Assembly (NCBI RefSeq): GCF_002866925.1
Contig: NZ_PKUQ01000016.1
Coordinates: forward strand, 485,049-549,048
DNA length: 64,000 nucleotides
Direction of reading: 5' to 3'
DNA from: Cohaesibacter celericrescens
Lineage (GTDB): Bacteria > Pseudomonadota > Alphaproteobacteria > Rhizobiales > Cohaesibacteraceae
Part shown: in pieces, positions 1 to 8,596 of the stretch
Layout: the number at the start of each line of letters is the position of its first letter
How positions within the stretch are numbered: position 1 is the stretch's first letter
Made by a program: the position numbers and the translations under genes
The notes under the pieces: model-generated
Database searches by the model: none
The model's input: the letters and a program-made list of their open reading frames with translations, nothing else
Told to the model about the DNA's origin: nothing

Positions 1-445
1 TTGCCGTTAGTCAGGCAGACCAAGCGCGGTTTTGCAGGGCGATGCGATAGATATCCGGATCTTGGAAGGTAACCCTGACAGCATCCCCGTCATTAATGTT
101 GGATTGGACGGCTTCATATCCCGCATTTGCTCTCATATCAACCCGTTTCTGCCATTCTTGCCGCCGTGGCAGGAAGAATACCAAAAGGATTTGATGATGG
201 AGGGGGCTGGGAAGAGTTATCCCGTGCAGATGCGTAAATGAAAGTTGATTGGGGATATTCGTGTGGCGATGTTTATTTTTCAAAGCCGCTATGGCCTGCA
301 TATAGCCAAAGAGGAAAAGCCCAGACCGTTACAGTGGAAACGTTTGATGGTTTTCCAATGTGGGCGACGGCAAGCGATACGCCCAATAAATGGTGCGTAT
401 CGCCGCTCATGGTTTGGTCCGGGCCTTTCAAAAATTGAACAGACC
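1..445. other. Left-edge stretch with no confident gene
   Basis: I cannot assign a gene here. A minus-strand reading frame (about 11-301) and two plus-strand frames that overlap by ATGA at 238-241 are open, but none has a convincing ribosome binding site or a recognisable family. A perfect 9-bp inverted repeat (374-382 with 395-403, 12-base spacer) lies downstream of the cyclophilin gene. It has no T-run on either side, so it is not a standard terminator. The stretch may be the 3' flank of the cyclophilin operon. Confidence 0.3.
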
Positions 446-919
446 TTAGAGGTCCGCAGCAACTTTCATGGAAACGATGCTGTCTGGATCTTGTACAGGT
501 TCACCGCGTTTCAGCTGGTCAATATTTTCCATGCCTTCAACGACCTGACCCCAGTAGGTATATTGGTTGTCGAGCCAAGGTGCCGTATCGAAGCACAGGA
601 AGAATTGGCTGTTTGCAGAGTTAGGGTTCTGCGAACGGGCCATAGAGCAAGAGCCACGGACATGTTTGGTTGCGCTAAATTCTTGTGCAAGATCTGGCTT
701 GCTGGAACCACCGGTACCGGTGCCATGCGGACAGCCAACCTGAGCCATGAAACCGTCAATTACGCGGTGGAATACGATACCATCGTAAAAACCTTCGCGC
801 GCCAGTTCTTTGATGCGCTCACAGTGCTTGGGTGCCAGATCTGGACGCAGCTCAATGACAACTTTGCCTTTGGTGGTTTCCATGACGAGTGTGTTTTCGG
901 GATCTTTGATCTCAGCCAA
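446..919 (-). CDS. ppiB: Peptidyl-prolyl cis-trans isomerase, cytoplasmic cyclophilin
   Basis: A 157-residue single-domain cyclophilin that should catalyse cis-trans isomerisation of X-Pro bonds in the cytoplasm. It shows the family signatures FHRVIDGFMAQ (Arg of the active site), GTGTGG, NSANSQFFLCF (the QFF motif) and W-x-D-N-x-Y-x-x-W-G-x-V. It has no signal peptide, unlike its neighbour at 1001-1561, and the two are clearly paralogous along their whole length. One oddity is Cys in the segment QVGCPHG, where Asp is usual (QxGDP). The gene is last in a minus-strand run coaD - exported cyclophilin - this gene, an order common in Hyphomicrobiales. The 81-bp gap to the upstream gene suggests either co-transcription or a weak own promoter. 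Confidence 0.93.
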   Translation of the reverse strand: MAEIKDPENTLVMETTKGKVVIELRPDLAPKHCERIKELAREGFYDGIVFHRVIDGFMAQVGCPHGTGTGGSSKPDLAQEFSATKHVRGSCSMARSQNPNSANSQFFLCFDTAPWLDNQYTYWGQVVEGMENIDQLKRGEPVQDPDSIVSMKVAADL

Positions 920-1000
920 TAGTTTCTTCCTTATCTTAGATTTCGTCTGAACCTTGTGACGAATAACGGGTCACAGGGCAAGGATTGATTTGTTCGTCGG

Positions 1001-1561
1001 TTATTTTGCGTCCGCTGCGACTTGCATTTTCACGATAATGTCAGGGTTTACCGGAGGCTCGCCCTTCTTGATCTTATTGACAAATTCCATGCCGGATGCG
1101 ACTTCGCCCCACACGGTATACTGGCCATTTAACCAAGATGAGCTTGCAAACATGATAAAAAATTGACTGTTTGCGCTGTCTGGATCTTGGGATCGCGCCA
1201 TGCCAACCACACCTTTTTCAAAAGGCCGTGGGCTGAACTCCGCCTTGAGGTCCGGCAAGTTTGAACCACCTGTCCCGTTGCCTTTGGGATCGCCGGTCTG
1301 AGCCATAAAGCCGTCAATCACACGGTGGAACTTGAGCCCATCATAAAAGCCCTCGCGTGTGAGTTTTTTGATCCGCTTGACGTGGTTGGGGGCCAAATCA
1401 GGGCGTAATTTGATCACCACGCGGCCATAAACGGTATCAAGGAAAAGCGTATTTTCCAAATCTGATGCTTTTGTTTCCGCCGCATTGGCAGATAAGGGCG
1501 CAAGCAGGACAAATGAAGCGATTACGGCTGCAATTGTTAGAAAATGGCGAATTGAGGTCAT
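1001..1561 (-). CDS. Exported peptidyl-prolyl cis-trans isomerase (cyclophilin)
   Basis: A 186-residue cyclophilin with an N-terminal Sec signal peptide (MTSIRHFLTIAAVIASF..., likely cleavage after SANA-A near residue 28), so it should act in the periplasm on folding envelope proteins. The catalytic core carries FHRVIDGFMAQTGDP, GTGGS, NSANSQFFIMF and the W-L-N-G-Q-Y-T-V-W-G-x-V segment. This is a more canonical active-site region than that of the cytoplasmic paralogue next door. It lies 11 bp downstream of coaD and is probably co-transcribed with it. The pairing of one exported and one cytosolic copy suggests tandem duplication followed by gain of a signal peptide. Confidence 0.93.
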   Translation of the reverse strand: MTSIRHFLTIAAVIASFVLLAPLSANAAETKASDLENTLFLDTVYGRVVIKLRPDLAPNHVKRIKKLTREGFYDGLKFHRVIDGFMAQTGDPKGNGTGGSNLPDLKAEFSPRPFEKGVVGMARSQDPDSANSQFFIMFASSSWLNGQYTVWGEVASGMEFVNKIKKGEPPVNPDIIVKMQVAADAK

Positions 1562-1572
1562 GTCGTTTCCAA

Positions 1573-2073
1573 TTAACTCGATAGTTTTTTGTCAAATGCT
1601 GATTTTACTGCATCTGGAACAAAGGGGGTGATGTCCCCACTCATTGCCGCAATCTGACGAACAAGGCTGGCGGTAATGTGGCGCGTGTCGCCGCTGGAAG
1701 GAACAAATACGGTCTGAATATGCGGTGCCATTTTTTCGTTCATACCGGACAATTGCATTTCATAGTCAAAATCAGACCCATCACGAAGGCCTCTTATCAT
1801 GATTGTTGCGCCTGCGCGCATGGCTGCATCTACAACCAGATCGTCAAAAGATACGACCTCAAAGTCTGTCTTTGTCGCTTGGGCGATCGGGGCGACGATG
1901 GTGTTGATCATTTCAAATCGTTCTTCTTTGGTGAAGACCGGTTTTTTGCCGTGGTGCACACCAACAGCCAACACCAACTTGTCAGTAAAATGACAGGCAC
2001 GGCGGACAACATCGATGTGACCAAAGGTTATGGGGTCAAAAGACCCAGGATAAAGTGCGATTTTTTCTGACAT
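1573..2073 (-). CDS. coaD: Phosphopantetheine adenylyltransferase
   Basis: CoaD transfers AMP from ATP to 4'-phosphopantetheine, the fourth step of coenzyme A synthesis, in the cytosol. The 166-residue product shows the nucleotidyltransferase signature ALYPGSFDPITFGHIDVVRR (T-x-G-H nucleotide motif), IRGLRDGSDFDYE and the C-terminal HITASLVRQIA loop that stands for the ISST-type motif. The length is typical of the family. The frame is open to an upstream GTG at 2079, but ATG at 2073 gives the usual N-terminus MSEKIALYPGSFD. It is the first gene of a minus-strand run with the two cyclophilins. The 184-bp region between it and the divergent small gene at 2303 should hold its promoter. Confidence 0.96.
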   Translation of the reverse strand: MSEKIALYPGSFDPITFGHIDVVRRACHFTDKLVLAVGVHHGKKPVFTKEERFEMINTIVAPIAQATKTDFEVVSFDDLVVDAAMRAGATIMIRGLRDGSDFDYEMQLSGMNEKMAPHIQTVFVPSSGDTRHITASLVRQIAAMSGDITPFVPDAVKSAFDKKLSS

Positions 2074-2302
2074 GGTCACATTCCATACCGCCCTCGCCCT
2101 TCGATCTCAAGCAAGAATTGGCAACTATTCGCATGACTAAAGAATATTTGGAACCTTTTTGGTGGTTAGCGCGTCTTACTTATAAGAGTTGTTCAGGTAA
2201 GTGAACACAACATGAATGAGACACTCAGAGCTCTTTCATGTCTGAAACGATAAAAAAGCATTAATGACGAGAGCACGAAAATGTGTCTGTGGGGTATCTA
2301 AA

Positions 2303-2527
2303 ATGGCTTCTTTCAAAAAAACGAAATTTTTGGTCGCGACCGGAATCATGATCTGTATGCTCGGATTAGCATTCATCGCAGTCAGCGGCTCTTCTGCTCT
2401 ATCCAGTGGCTATGGCACACATTTAAAACAGGCCAGCTTGGAAGCCATTGGCCTACAGACTTCAGGACGCTGCGAAGCGCGCAAGGGCTCCATGTCCTGT
2501 CTCAACCAAACTAGCACGATGTTCTAA
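2303..2527 (+). CDS. Small predicted membrane or exported protein, unknown function
   Basis: An open frame of 74 residues from ATG 2303 (87 from ATG 2264). I do not recognise a family. The N-terminus is basic (MASFKKTK) and followed by one hydrophobic stretch (FLVATGIMICMLGLAFIAVSG), consistent with a single-pass anchor or a signal peptide. The remainder is polar with two cysteines near the end (GRCEARKGSMSC) that could form a disulfide. No strong Shine-Dalgarno decides the start. A good Rho-independent terminator follows 83 bp later, which supports a real transcript. It is transcribed divergently from coaD. Confidence 0.5.
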   Translation: MASFKKTKFLVATGIMICMLGLAFIAVSGSSALSSGYGTHLKQASLEAIGLQTSGRCEARKGSMSCLNQTSTMF

Positions 2528-2609
2528 ACAGATATAGCCAACGGAGCAGATGACCTTCTGTTGCGACACCGTTGGCTCGTTTCTGACTGTATATCCAAAC
2601 TCAAACTTT

Positions 2610-2636
2610 AGGGGCCCCTCGTGGGCCTCTTTTTTT
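2610..2636 (+). terminator. Rho-independent terminator after the small membrane protein gene
   Basis: An 8-bp GC-rich stem (2610-2617 with 2623-2630, one G-T wobble) with a 5-base loop, followed directly by a run of seven T. It ends plus-strand transcription before the convergent gyrA terminator. Confidence 0.75.
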
Positions 2637-2680
2637 AACTTCAGTTTCGACATTCAGTTTCGATATGTAGCAAAGATGTC

Positions 2681-2711
2681 AAAAAAAAGGGCTCCCCAAG
2701 GAGCCCTTTTC
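2681..2711 (-). terminator. Rho-independent terminator of gyrA
   Basis: Read on the minus strand it is an 11-bp stem, AAAAGGGCTCC with GGAGCCCTTTT, around a 4-base loop, followed by a U-run from the A tract at 2681-2688. It lies 14 bp past the gyrA stop codon. Confidence 0.85.
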
Positions 2712-2724
2712 TAACGATTTGTTC

Positions 2725-5568
2725 TTATTCCGGATCATCCTCTGATGAGGCATCCGGTTGTGGCGTTTCATCAGTGGTTGGTTCAGTCCCTGCTTCAGGA
2801 TTGGTCTGGGCGCCATCTTCTGACTCGATTTCATGATCGTCTTCTGAGATTTTCTCAACAGACACGACGCTTTCAGCTTCGCGTGTTTTGAAAACCGTAA
2901 CCCCTTGAGTGGAGCGACCAGCGATGCGAATGCCGTCGATTGGGCAGCGAATAAGCTGTCCACCATCGGTCACCAACATGATTTGATCGGTTTCCTCGGC
3001 AGGGAAGCTGGCAATCAGGCGACCATTACGGTCATTGGTTGCCATGGCAACGATGCCCTTACCGCCACGTCCAGAGGTTCTATATTCGTAGGAAGAGCTT
3101 CGTTTGCCATAGCCATTTTCAGAAATGGTAAGGACAAACTGCTCGGCAGCACCCATTTCTGCATATCTTTCAACACTCATAGAGGTTGCCGGTGTTTCCA
3201 ATGTTACATCGTCTCCACCTTCATCTGACAGTGCCCGCCGCGCCGCGCCGGCCTGACGCAGATATTCTGTGCGTTCATCAGGGGTGGCAACAAAATGCCG
3301 AAGAATGGACATCGAGATGACTTTGTCATCTTCTTCCAGACGAATGCCACGCACACCGGTGGACCCGCGAGACTGGAAGACACGTACATCTTCAACCGGG
3401 AAACGAATGCACTGGCCTTTGGCGGTGGTTAGCATCACATCGTCAACCGCGTTGCATGTTTCGACTCCGACAATGCCATCTTCAGGGACGCCATCTGGGC
3501 CCTCTTCGAATTTCATTGCGATTTTGCCGTTGCGATTGACCTGTTTGAAATCTGACAATTTGTTGCGCCGGACCGATCCAGATATGGTTGCAAACACCAG
3601 ATCCAAAGTTTCCCAGCTTTCCTCATCCTCAGGCAGCGGCAGGATCGAGGTGATGTGTTCGCCTTGTTGCAATGGCAACAGATTGATCAGGGCTTTGCCT
3701 TTGCCTGTCGGAGCCGACAGTGGCAGACGCCAGACTTTCATCTTATAGGCAATACCGCGTGATGAGAAGAACAGAACTGGCGTGTGGGTGTTGCCCACGA
3801 ATAGCCGTGTGACAAAATCCTCGTCTTTTGTTGCCATACCCGAGCGACCCTTACCGCCGCGGCGTTGGGCACGATAGGTCGAAAGAGGAACGCGCTTAAT
3901 ATATCCCGCATGCGATACGGTAACCACCATATCTTCACGCTGGATCAAATCTTCGTCGTCAAAATCCGCTCCGCCTTCGACAATCTCGGTGCGACGTGGA
4001 TTTGCAAACTGTTCCTTGATCTCATGCATCTCTTCTTTGACGATCGAATAGATCCGTTCACGAGAGCGCAGAATTTCCAGATAGTCGCGGATCTTGTCGC
4101 AAAGAGCATTCAACTCGTCGCTGACTTCGTCACGTCCCAATGCGGTCAGGCGTGCCAAGCGCAGCTCGAGAATAGCGCGGGCCTGTTCTTCCGATAGATT
4201 GAAGGTTCCGTCTTCATTGATTCTATGACGCGGATCATCAATCAGCGCGATCAAATCGCGGATATCAGAGGCATCCCAATGACGTTCCATCAATTGCTGA
4301 CGGGCCGAAGCTGGATCTGGAGCATTGCGGATTAGTTTAATTACTTCATCAATATTGGCAACAGCAATACCAAGGCCAACCAGAATATGAGCGCGATCGC
4401 GTGCTTTGTTCAGCAAGAACTTGGTACGGCGGCTAACAACTTCTTCGCGGAATGCGTTGAAAGCAACCAATACATCGCGCAGATTCATCAGCTCTGGTTT
4501 GCCACCATTCAGCGCAACCATATTGACGCCGAAGGAAGACTGTAGCTGGCTGTGACGATACAGCTGATTGAGCACCACATCAGCTATGGCGTCACGTTTC
4601 AGCTCAACGACGACGCGCATGCCCTGACGATCGGACTCATCGCGAATGTCTGAAATACCCTCAATGCGTTTCTCGCGGACTGCTTCTGCGATTTTCTGGA
4701 TCATCGTGGCTTTGTTCACCTGATAAGGAATTTCGGTGATGATCAATGCCATACGATCTTTGCGGATCTCTTCTACATCGACTTTGCCGCGCATCATGAC
4801 AGAGCCGCGGCCGGTATTATAAGCGCTGCGAATGCCGGAACGTCCGAGAATCATGCCGCCAGTCGGGAAATCAGGGCCTGGTACGATTTCCATCAACTCT
4901 TCTGGGGTCAGCGCAGGATTGTCGATCAGTGCGATAGAGGCATCAATCACTTCGCCCAAATTGTGTGGCGGAATATTGGTGGCCATGCCAACCGCGATGC
5001 CGCCTGCCCCATTGACCAAAAGCATGGGAAAGCGAGATGGCATAACGCGCGGTTCGCTCTCTGAACCATCATAGTTGTCAACGAAATCGACTGTATCTTT
5101 GTCGAGATCATCCAAAAAGGACTGTGCGACCTTTTCCAGACGGCATTCCGTATAACGCATTGCTGCTGCGCTATCACCATCGACCGAGCCGAAGTTACCT
5201 TGGCCTTCAATCAATGGCAGGCGCAGTGAAAAGTCCTGCGTCATGCGCACAAGGGCATCATAAATGGCTGTATCACCATGAGGGTGATACTTACCCATCA
5301 CTTCACCGACGACACGCGCCGACTTACGATAGGATTTGTTCCATTCAAAGCCATTCTCGTGCATGGAATAAAGAATGCGTCGATGGACCGGCTTAAGGCC
5401 GTCTCGAACATCGGGCAACGCACGACTCACAATTACGCTCATCGCATAATCAAGATAGCTGCGTTTCATTTCTTCCGTGATGGAAATGGGCTTGATATCG
5501 CTCGAAAGGCCATCGCCCGTAATTGTATCGTTTTTATCTGTCAAAGGAGTGTCTCGAATCCTTGTCAA
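2725..5568 (-). CDS. gyrA: DNA gyrase subunit A
   Basis: A 947-residue GyrA, the breakage-reunion subunit that with GyrB introduces negative supercoils. The N-terminal half carries the winged-helix/tower core with the catalytic tyrosine in [11 protein letters not shown] (Tyr139, matching E. coli Tyr122). The C-terminal half has the beta-pinwheel with the GyrA box QRRGGKG that separates gyrase from topoisomerase IV. The quinolone-determining segment reads [12 protein letters not shown], so the residue matching E. coli Ser83 is Thr (residue 100) and the Asp87 equivalent is retained. The last ~45 residues form an acidic, Ser/Thr/Pro-rich tail of the kind seen in several Alphaproteobacteria. The gene is alone on its transcript, with its own terminator. 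Confidence 0.98.
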   Translation of the reverse strand: MTRIRDTPLTDKNDTITGDGLSSDIKPISITEEMKRSYLDYAMSVIVSRALPDVRDGLKPVHRRILYSMHENGFEWNKSYRKSARVVGEVMGKYHPHGDTAIYDALVRMTQDFSLRLPLIEGQGNFGSVDGDSAAAMRYTECRLEKVAQSFLDDLDKDTVDFVDNYDGSESEPRVMPSRFPMLLVNGAGGIAVGMATNIPPHNLGEVIDASIALIDNPALTPEELMEIVPGPDFPTGGMILGRSGIRSAYNTGRGSVMMRGKVDVEEIRKDRMALIITEIPYQVNKATMIQKIAEAVREKRIEGISDIRDESDRQGMRVVVELKRDAIADVVLNQLYRHSQLQSSFGVNMVALNGGKPELMNLRDVLVAFNAFREEVVSRRTKFLLNKARDRAHILVGLGIAVANIDEVIKLIRNAPDPASARQQLMERHWDASDIRDLIALIDDPRHRINEDGTFNLSEEQARAILELRLARLTALGRDEVSDELNALCDKIRDYLEILRSRERIYSIVKEEMHEIKEQFANPRRTEIVEGGADFDDEDLIQREDMVVTVSHAGYIKRVPLSTYRAQRRGGKGRSGMATKDEDFVTRLFVGNTHTPVLFFSSRGIAYKMKVWRLPLSAPTGKGKALINLLPLQQGEHITSILPLPEDEESWETLDLVFATISGSVRRNKLSDFKQVNRNGKIAMKFEEGPDGVPEDGIVGVETCNAVDDVMLTTAKGQCIRFPVEDVRVFQSRGSTGVRGIRLEEDDKVISMSILRHFVATPDERTEYLRQAGAARRALSDEGGDDVTLETPATSMSVERYAEMGAAEQFVLTISENGYGKRSSSYEYRTSGRGGKGIVAMATNDRNGRLIASFPAEETDQIMLVTDGGQLIRCPIDGIRIAGRSTQGVTVFKTREAESVVSVEKISEDDHEIESEDGAQTNPEAGTEPTTDETPQPDASSEDDPE

Positions 5569-5762
5569 AAGGGTATTTATGTATAGCCGATTTATATCCG
5601 CACAGCAAAATTTTGCTCTTGCCCTGTGCGCAAAATGCTCCAGGATTGGGTGACCGGAGATTTACTGATATATCGGTCTTTTGCTGTTGGGCTTAACTTT
5701 GGCTCATTAGAGGTGATACTACACCCCTTCAAACCGCTTCCACATCTGCAGGAAACCCTCAT

Positions 5763-6392
5763 ATGCTGCCCTTTGACATGATGCTCAACGCCTTTGTTAC
5801 TCTGTTTGTAACGATTGACCCGATCGGCCTTGCGCCTATTTTTCTGGCTATAACCAGTGGTGCAAGCAAACATGAGCGAATCCGCATCGGGGTTCGGGCG
5901 GTGATCGTCGCAGCTGGAATTTTGCTTACCTTTGCCTTGGTTGGTCAGGCGATTCTTTCTGTAATGGGCATTTCTTTGCCGGCATTTCGAATCGCAGGTG
6001 GCATTTTGCTGTTTGTCATTGCATTTGAAATGGTTTTTGAAAAACGTGAAGCCCGCAAAACGAAGTCGGCCGAACAGGCTATGTCGGATGACGAAATCCA
6101 TAACATCGCCATTTTCCCTCTCGCCATTCCGTTGATTGCTGGTCCCGGCGCCATATCTGCGGTTTTGCTTTTGTCGTCCCAGTCGACAGACTGGATCGAC
6201 ATGGGGTCTACCTTGTTTATCGTTGTGTTTGTGCTTGGGTTGGTTTTATTCACTTTTGTGATCGCGGGTTGGGTGGAGAAGATATTGGGCGACAATGGCC
6301 GCAATATTTTGACTCGTTTGCTTGGTGTCTTGCTTGCGGCTCTCGCTGTTCAATTCATTGCAGACGGTGTGATGGCCATCGTCAGCGGCTGA
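5763..6392 (+). CDS. MarC family integral membrane protein
   Basis: A 209-residue, very hydrophobic protein with about six membrane segments and the family N-terminus FVTLFVTIDPIGLAPIFLAIT, the mid-section FPLAIPLIAGPGAISAVLLL and the end segment RLLGVLLAALAVQFIADGV. These match the MarC/UPF0056 family. Its biochemical role is unsettled. The name comes from proximity to the mar locus in E. coli, and a role in antibiotic resistance is not established. A short upstream AGGAAA supports the ATG. It is divergent from gyrA, and its last 11 bases overlap the 3' end of the convergent gene at 6382-6759. Confidence 0.9.
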   Translation: MLPFDMMLNAFVTLFVTIDPIGLAPIFLAITSGASKHERIRIGVRAVIVAAGILLTFALVGQAILSVMGISLPAFRIAGGILLFVIAFEMVFEKREARKTKSAEQAMSDDEIHNIAIFPLAIPLIAGPGAISAVLLLSSQSTDWIDMGSTLFIVVFVLGLVLFTFVIAGWVEKILGDNGRNILTRLLGVLLAALAVQFIADGVMAIVSG

Positions 6393-6759
6393 TTGTTAGC
6401 TTGAAGGTTTTGCCGCCATATCCATGTACAGTGTCCTTGCCGCGAATGGTTACCTCTGAGATATCATGAGGGATTTCAATGCCTCCCTTGGATCTCGTGA
6501 ATGGCTGCTCATTGACATGGGGGTGTGCAAGCACGCGTGTGGTCAGTATGCTGCCATTTGGAGCCAAAACGTCCCACGCATCGGCATAATGGTCCCAACC
6601 TTCGTCAGCATGCTTCAGGGTTGCTGAAATGCTATATGTGCCGCCTGTCTCTTTCTTGATTTGCGCGTCGATAACATCAACCTCTCCGGCCAATGCAGAT
6701 GATACCCAAACCATAGGGATGCTTATCATTGCAGCAATGGCGCCTAAACATACTCTCAT
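6382..6759 (-). CDS. Exported protein of unknown function
   Basis: Using the ATG at 6759 gives 125 residues that begin with a plausible signal peptide (MRVCLGAIAAMISIPMVWVS, cleavage near SALAG-E). The frame is open further upstream to 6807, but that would place 16 polar residues before the signal. The mature part contains HADEGWDHYADAWDVLAPNG and ends in IRGKDTVHGYGGKTFKLTI, which suggests a small all-beta periplasmic domain. It resembles unannotated exported proteins of Hyphomicrobiales, but I know no assigned function. It converges with and slightly overlaps the MarC-family gene. Confidence 0.72.
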   Translation of the reverse strand: MRVCLGAIAAMISIPMVWVSSALAGEVDVIDAQIKKETGGTYSISATLKHADEGWDHYADAWDVLAPNGSILTTRVLAHPHVNEQPFTRSKGGIEIPHDISEVTIRGKDTVHGYGGKTFKLTISR

Positions 6760-6959
6760 TCTCTGTGCCTCATAATTTATAAATGGAAGACTTTCTATCT
6801 TAGTCAAAGTTCCCGATTTTCTAAGTCACGTTATTGCGAGGATTCCACGCACTACGGGCTTGTCTGTTGTCGGCATAAAATATGGCATGTGAACCAAGCA
6901 CGTCTTTCTCCTTGCTCCATTGTCCTTTCTGTTCGTACTTTGGAAATGAGGAGATGATC

Positions 6960-8519
6960 ATGGCACATGCACAGAATAAAGAACTCGAACTGAAATTCGA
7001 GATGGATGTTGGTGAGCTGAAGGCATTGCAGATGACTGCGGCGCAATGCGACGATTTGCATGGCGAGCCAAAAGTGCGGCAATTGCGTTCGATCTATTTC
7101 GATACGCCTACCTTTGCATTGCGTGCAGCCGGCATCGCCTTACGGGCTCGTTTGGTGGATGGACAATGGGTACAAACCGTCAAGGCAAAGACTGTTGTCA
7201 AAGGCGGCGTCTCAAATCCTATCGAGAGCGAAAATCCTCTGGATAATTCCACCCCCGTACCGGCGCTGATTGGGGATAAAGTCTTGCGTAAACAGGTGCT
7301 GCGTATCGTTGAAGAAGCACTGCTGCTGCCGGTATTCGAAACTGTTGTTGAACGCACAAGCTATCGCCTGATGTCAGTTCGTGGCGGAGATGTTGAGCTT
7401 GCTGTTGATGTTGGGCATGTCTTTAGTGACAAGGGGTTGATACCCATCGGAGAAGCTGAATTGGAGTTGAAGGCTGGCGGCCCCGAGGTTCTATTGCATT
7501 TTGCTTCTGTTCTTTTTGCTGGTCGCCATTTCAAGCTGGCCAGTCAGAATAAAGCCTCGCGCGGTTTTGTCCTTATCGGGGCTGAAAAACCACCGCACCT
7601 TTTGCCTGTTGCATTGAGCCTGCCCTCTATTTCAGAGTCCCAAACCATTCATCAAGCCTTTGTGCAATTGATTGACGCTACGGTTGACTTCATTCTTCAC
7701 AATTGGGCCGTTACGCAGTCGTGCAATGATCCTGAAGGTCCGCATCAACTGCGCGTCGGGTTGCGTTTGTTCCGCAGCCTGTTGCGCGCGTTTCGGCCCT
7801 CAATCGACAATCCTGCTCTTCGTGAGATGGAGAAACGCGCACGTTATGTGACGCATCTGGTGGGAAGATTGAGGGATCTGGATGTCCTTATTGATGATAT
7901 TTACGCGCCTGTTGCCCTAAAAGAGGGTGGTAAAAATCAACTGGACGAGAGACGGTTGGCTGACCGTCTAACACGTTATAGGGACGTAGTACGAAGTCAG
8001 ACGCTTGAAGAGATGCAGCACTGGCCCTGCGCGTCATTTCAAATTGAATTGGCCCTGTTTACACGCATGGCGCCTTGGGACACCAACAATACCGGTTCAG
8101 ATCGGGCCGAACCGATTCCTGCTTTGGCAAAATTGGCATTGAAAAAATCTTATCGACATTGCCAAAGGTGGGGTGCCGACATTGATAAACTTGATTTTTC
8201 CGAACGGCATTCCATGCGCAAATCGCTAAAAATCGTTCGCTATCAAGCCGAGATTTTTGGACCGCTCTATGGTCGCCGTAAGACGAGGCGGTTTTGCAAG
8301 AAGCTGAGAGCATTGCAGGATGTCTTTGGCTATCTCAATGACGTCGCGATGGCGAGCCACCTAAGCAAAGTCGTGCGGGATGCTGGGCCAGCCTGTCCAA
8401 CCGATAAAAAGATCGCTGATAAGGTGATTGCCCGGCATGAAAAACAGGCTCAAAAGGCATGGAAGAAGGCGAAAAGGCGTTGGGAGAAACTAGATGATAC
8501 CCGCCCTTTCTGGTCTTGA
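6960..8519 (+). CDS. CYTH and CHAD domain protein
   Basis: A 519-residue two-domain protein. The ATG at 6960 is preceded by GAGGAG and gives MAHAQNKELELKFEM. The ExExK metal/triphosphate-binding motif (Glu8, Glu10, Lys12) opens a CYTH triphosphate tunnel domain of ~200 residues. Residues ~230-510 form a CHAD domain of conserved-histidine alpha helices (HQLRVGLRLFRSLLRAF, RHSMRKSLKIVRYQAE). CYTH enzymes hydrolyse triphosphates, and CHAD domains bind inorganic polyphosphate. The combination is therefore probably a polyphosphate-linked triphosphatase, but this is inferred from family knowledge. It stands alone and shares a bidirectional terminator with the RND operon. Confidence 0.93.
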   Translation: MAHAQNKELELKFEMDVGELKALQMTAAQCDDLHGEPKVRQLRSIYFDTPTFALRAAGIALRARLVDGQWVQTVKAKTVVKGGVSNPIESENPLDNSTPVPALIGDKVLRKQVLRIVEEALLLPVFETVVERTSYRLMSVRGGDVELAVDVGHVFSDKGLIPIGEAELELKAGGPEVLLHFASVLFAGRHFKLASQNKASRGFVLIGAEKPPHLLPVALSLPSISESQTIHQAFVQLIDATVDFILHNWAVTQSCNDPEGPHQLRVGLRLFRSLLRAFRPSIDNPALREMEKRARYVTHLVGRLRDLDVLIDDIYAPVALKEGGKNQLDERRLADRLTRYRDVVRSQTLEEMQHWPCASFQIELALFTRMAPWDTNNTGSDRAEPIPALAKLALKKSYRHCQRWGADIDKLDFSERHSMRKSLKIVRYQAEIFGPLYGRRKTRRFCKKLRALQDVFGYLNDVAMASHLSKVVRDAGPACPTDKKIADKVIARHEKQAQKAWKKAKRRWEKLDDTRPFWS

Positions 8520-8538
8520 TTTTGCAAATATAGAATAT

Positions 8539-8573
8539 AAAAGCCCGGCGAAAGATAGTCTCGCCGGGCTTTT
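8539..8573. terminator. Bidirectional terminator
   Basis: A 13-bp perfect stem (8539-8551 with 8561-8573) with a 9-base loop. A-tract on one side and T-tract on the other let it serve both the CYTH-CHAD gene (plus) and the convergent RND permease gene (minus). Confidence 0.88.
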
Positions 8574-8596
8574 GTTTTGGTTGTTCAGGCGGGTGA

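Noticed and set aside
245..922. A 225-codon plus-strand frame over the cyclophilin gene
   Set aside because: It is the antisense frame of a clear cyclophilin; no family features.
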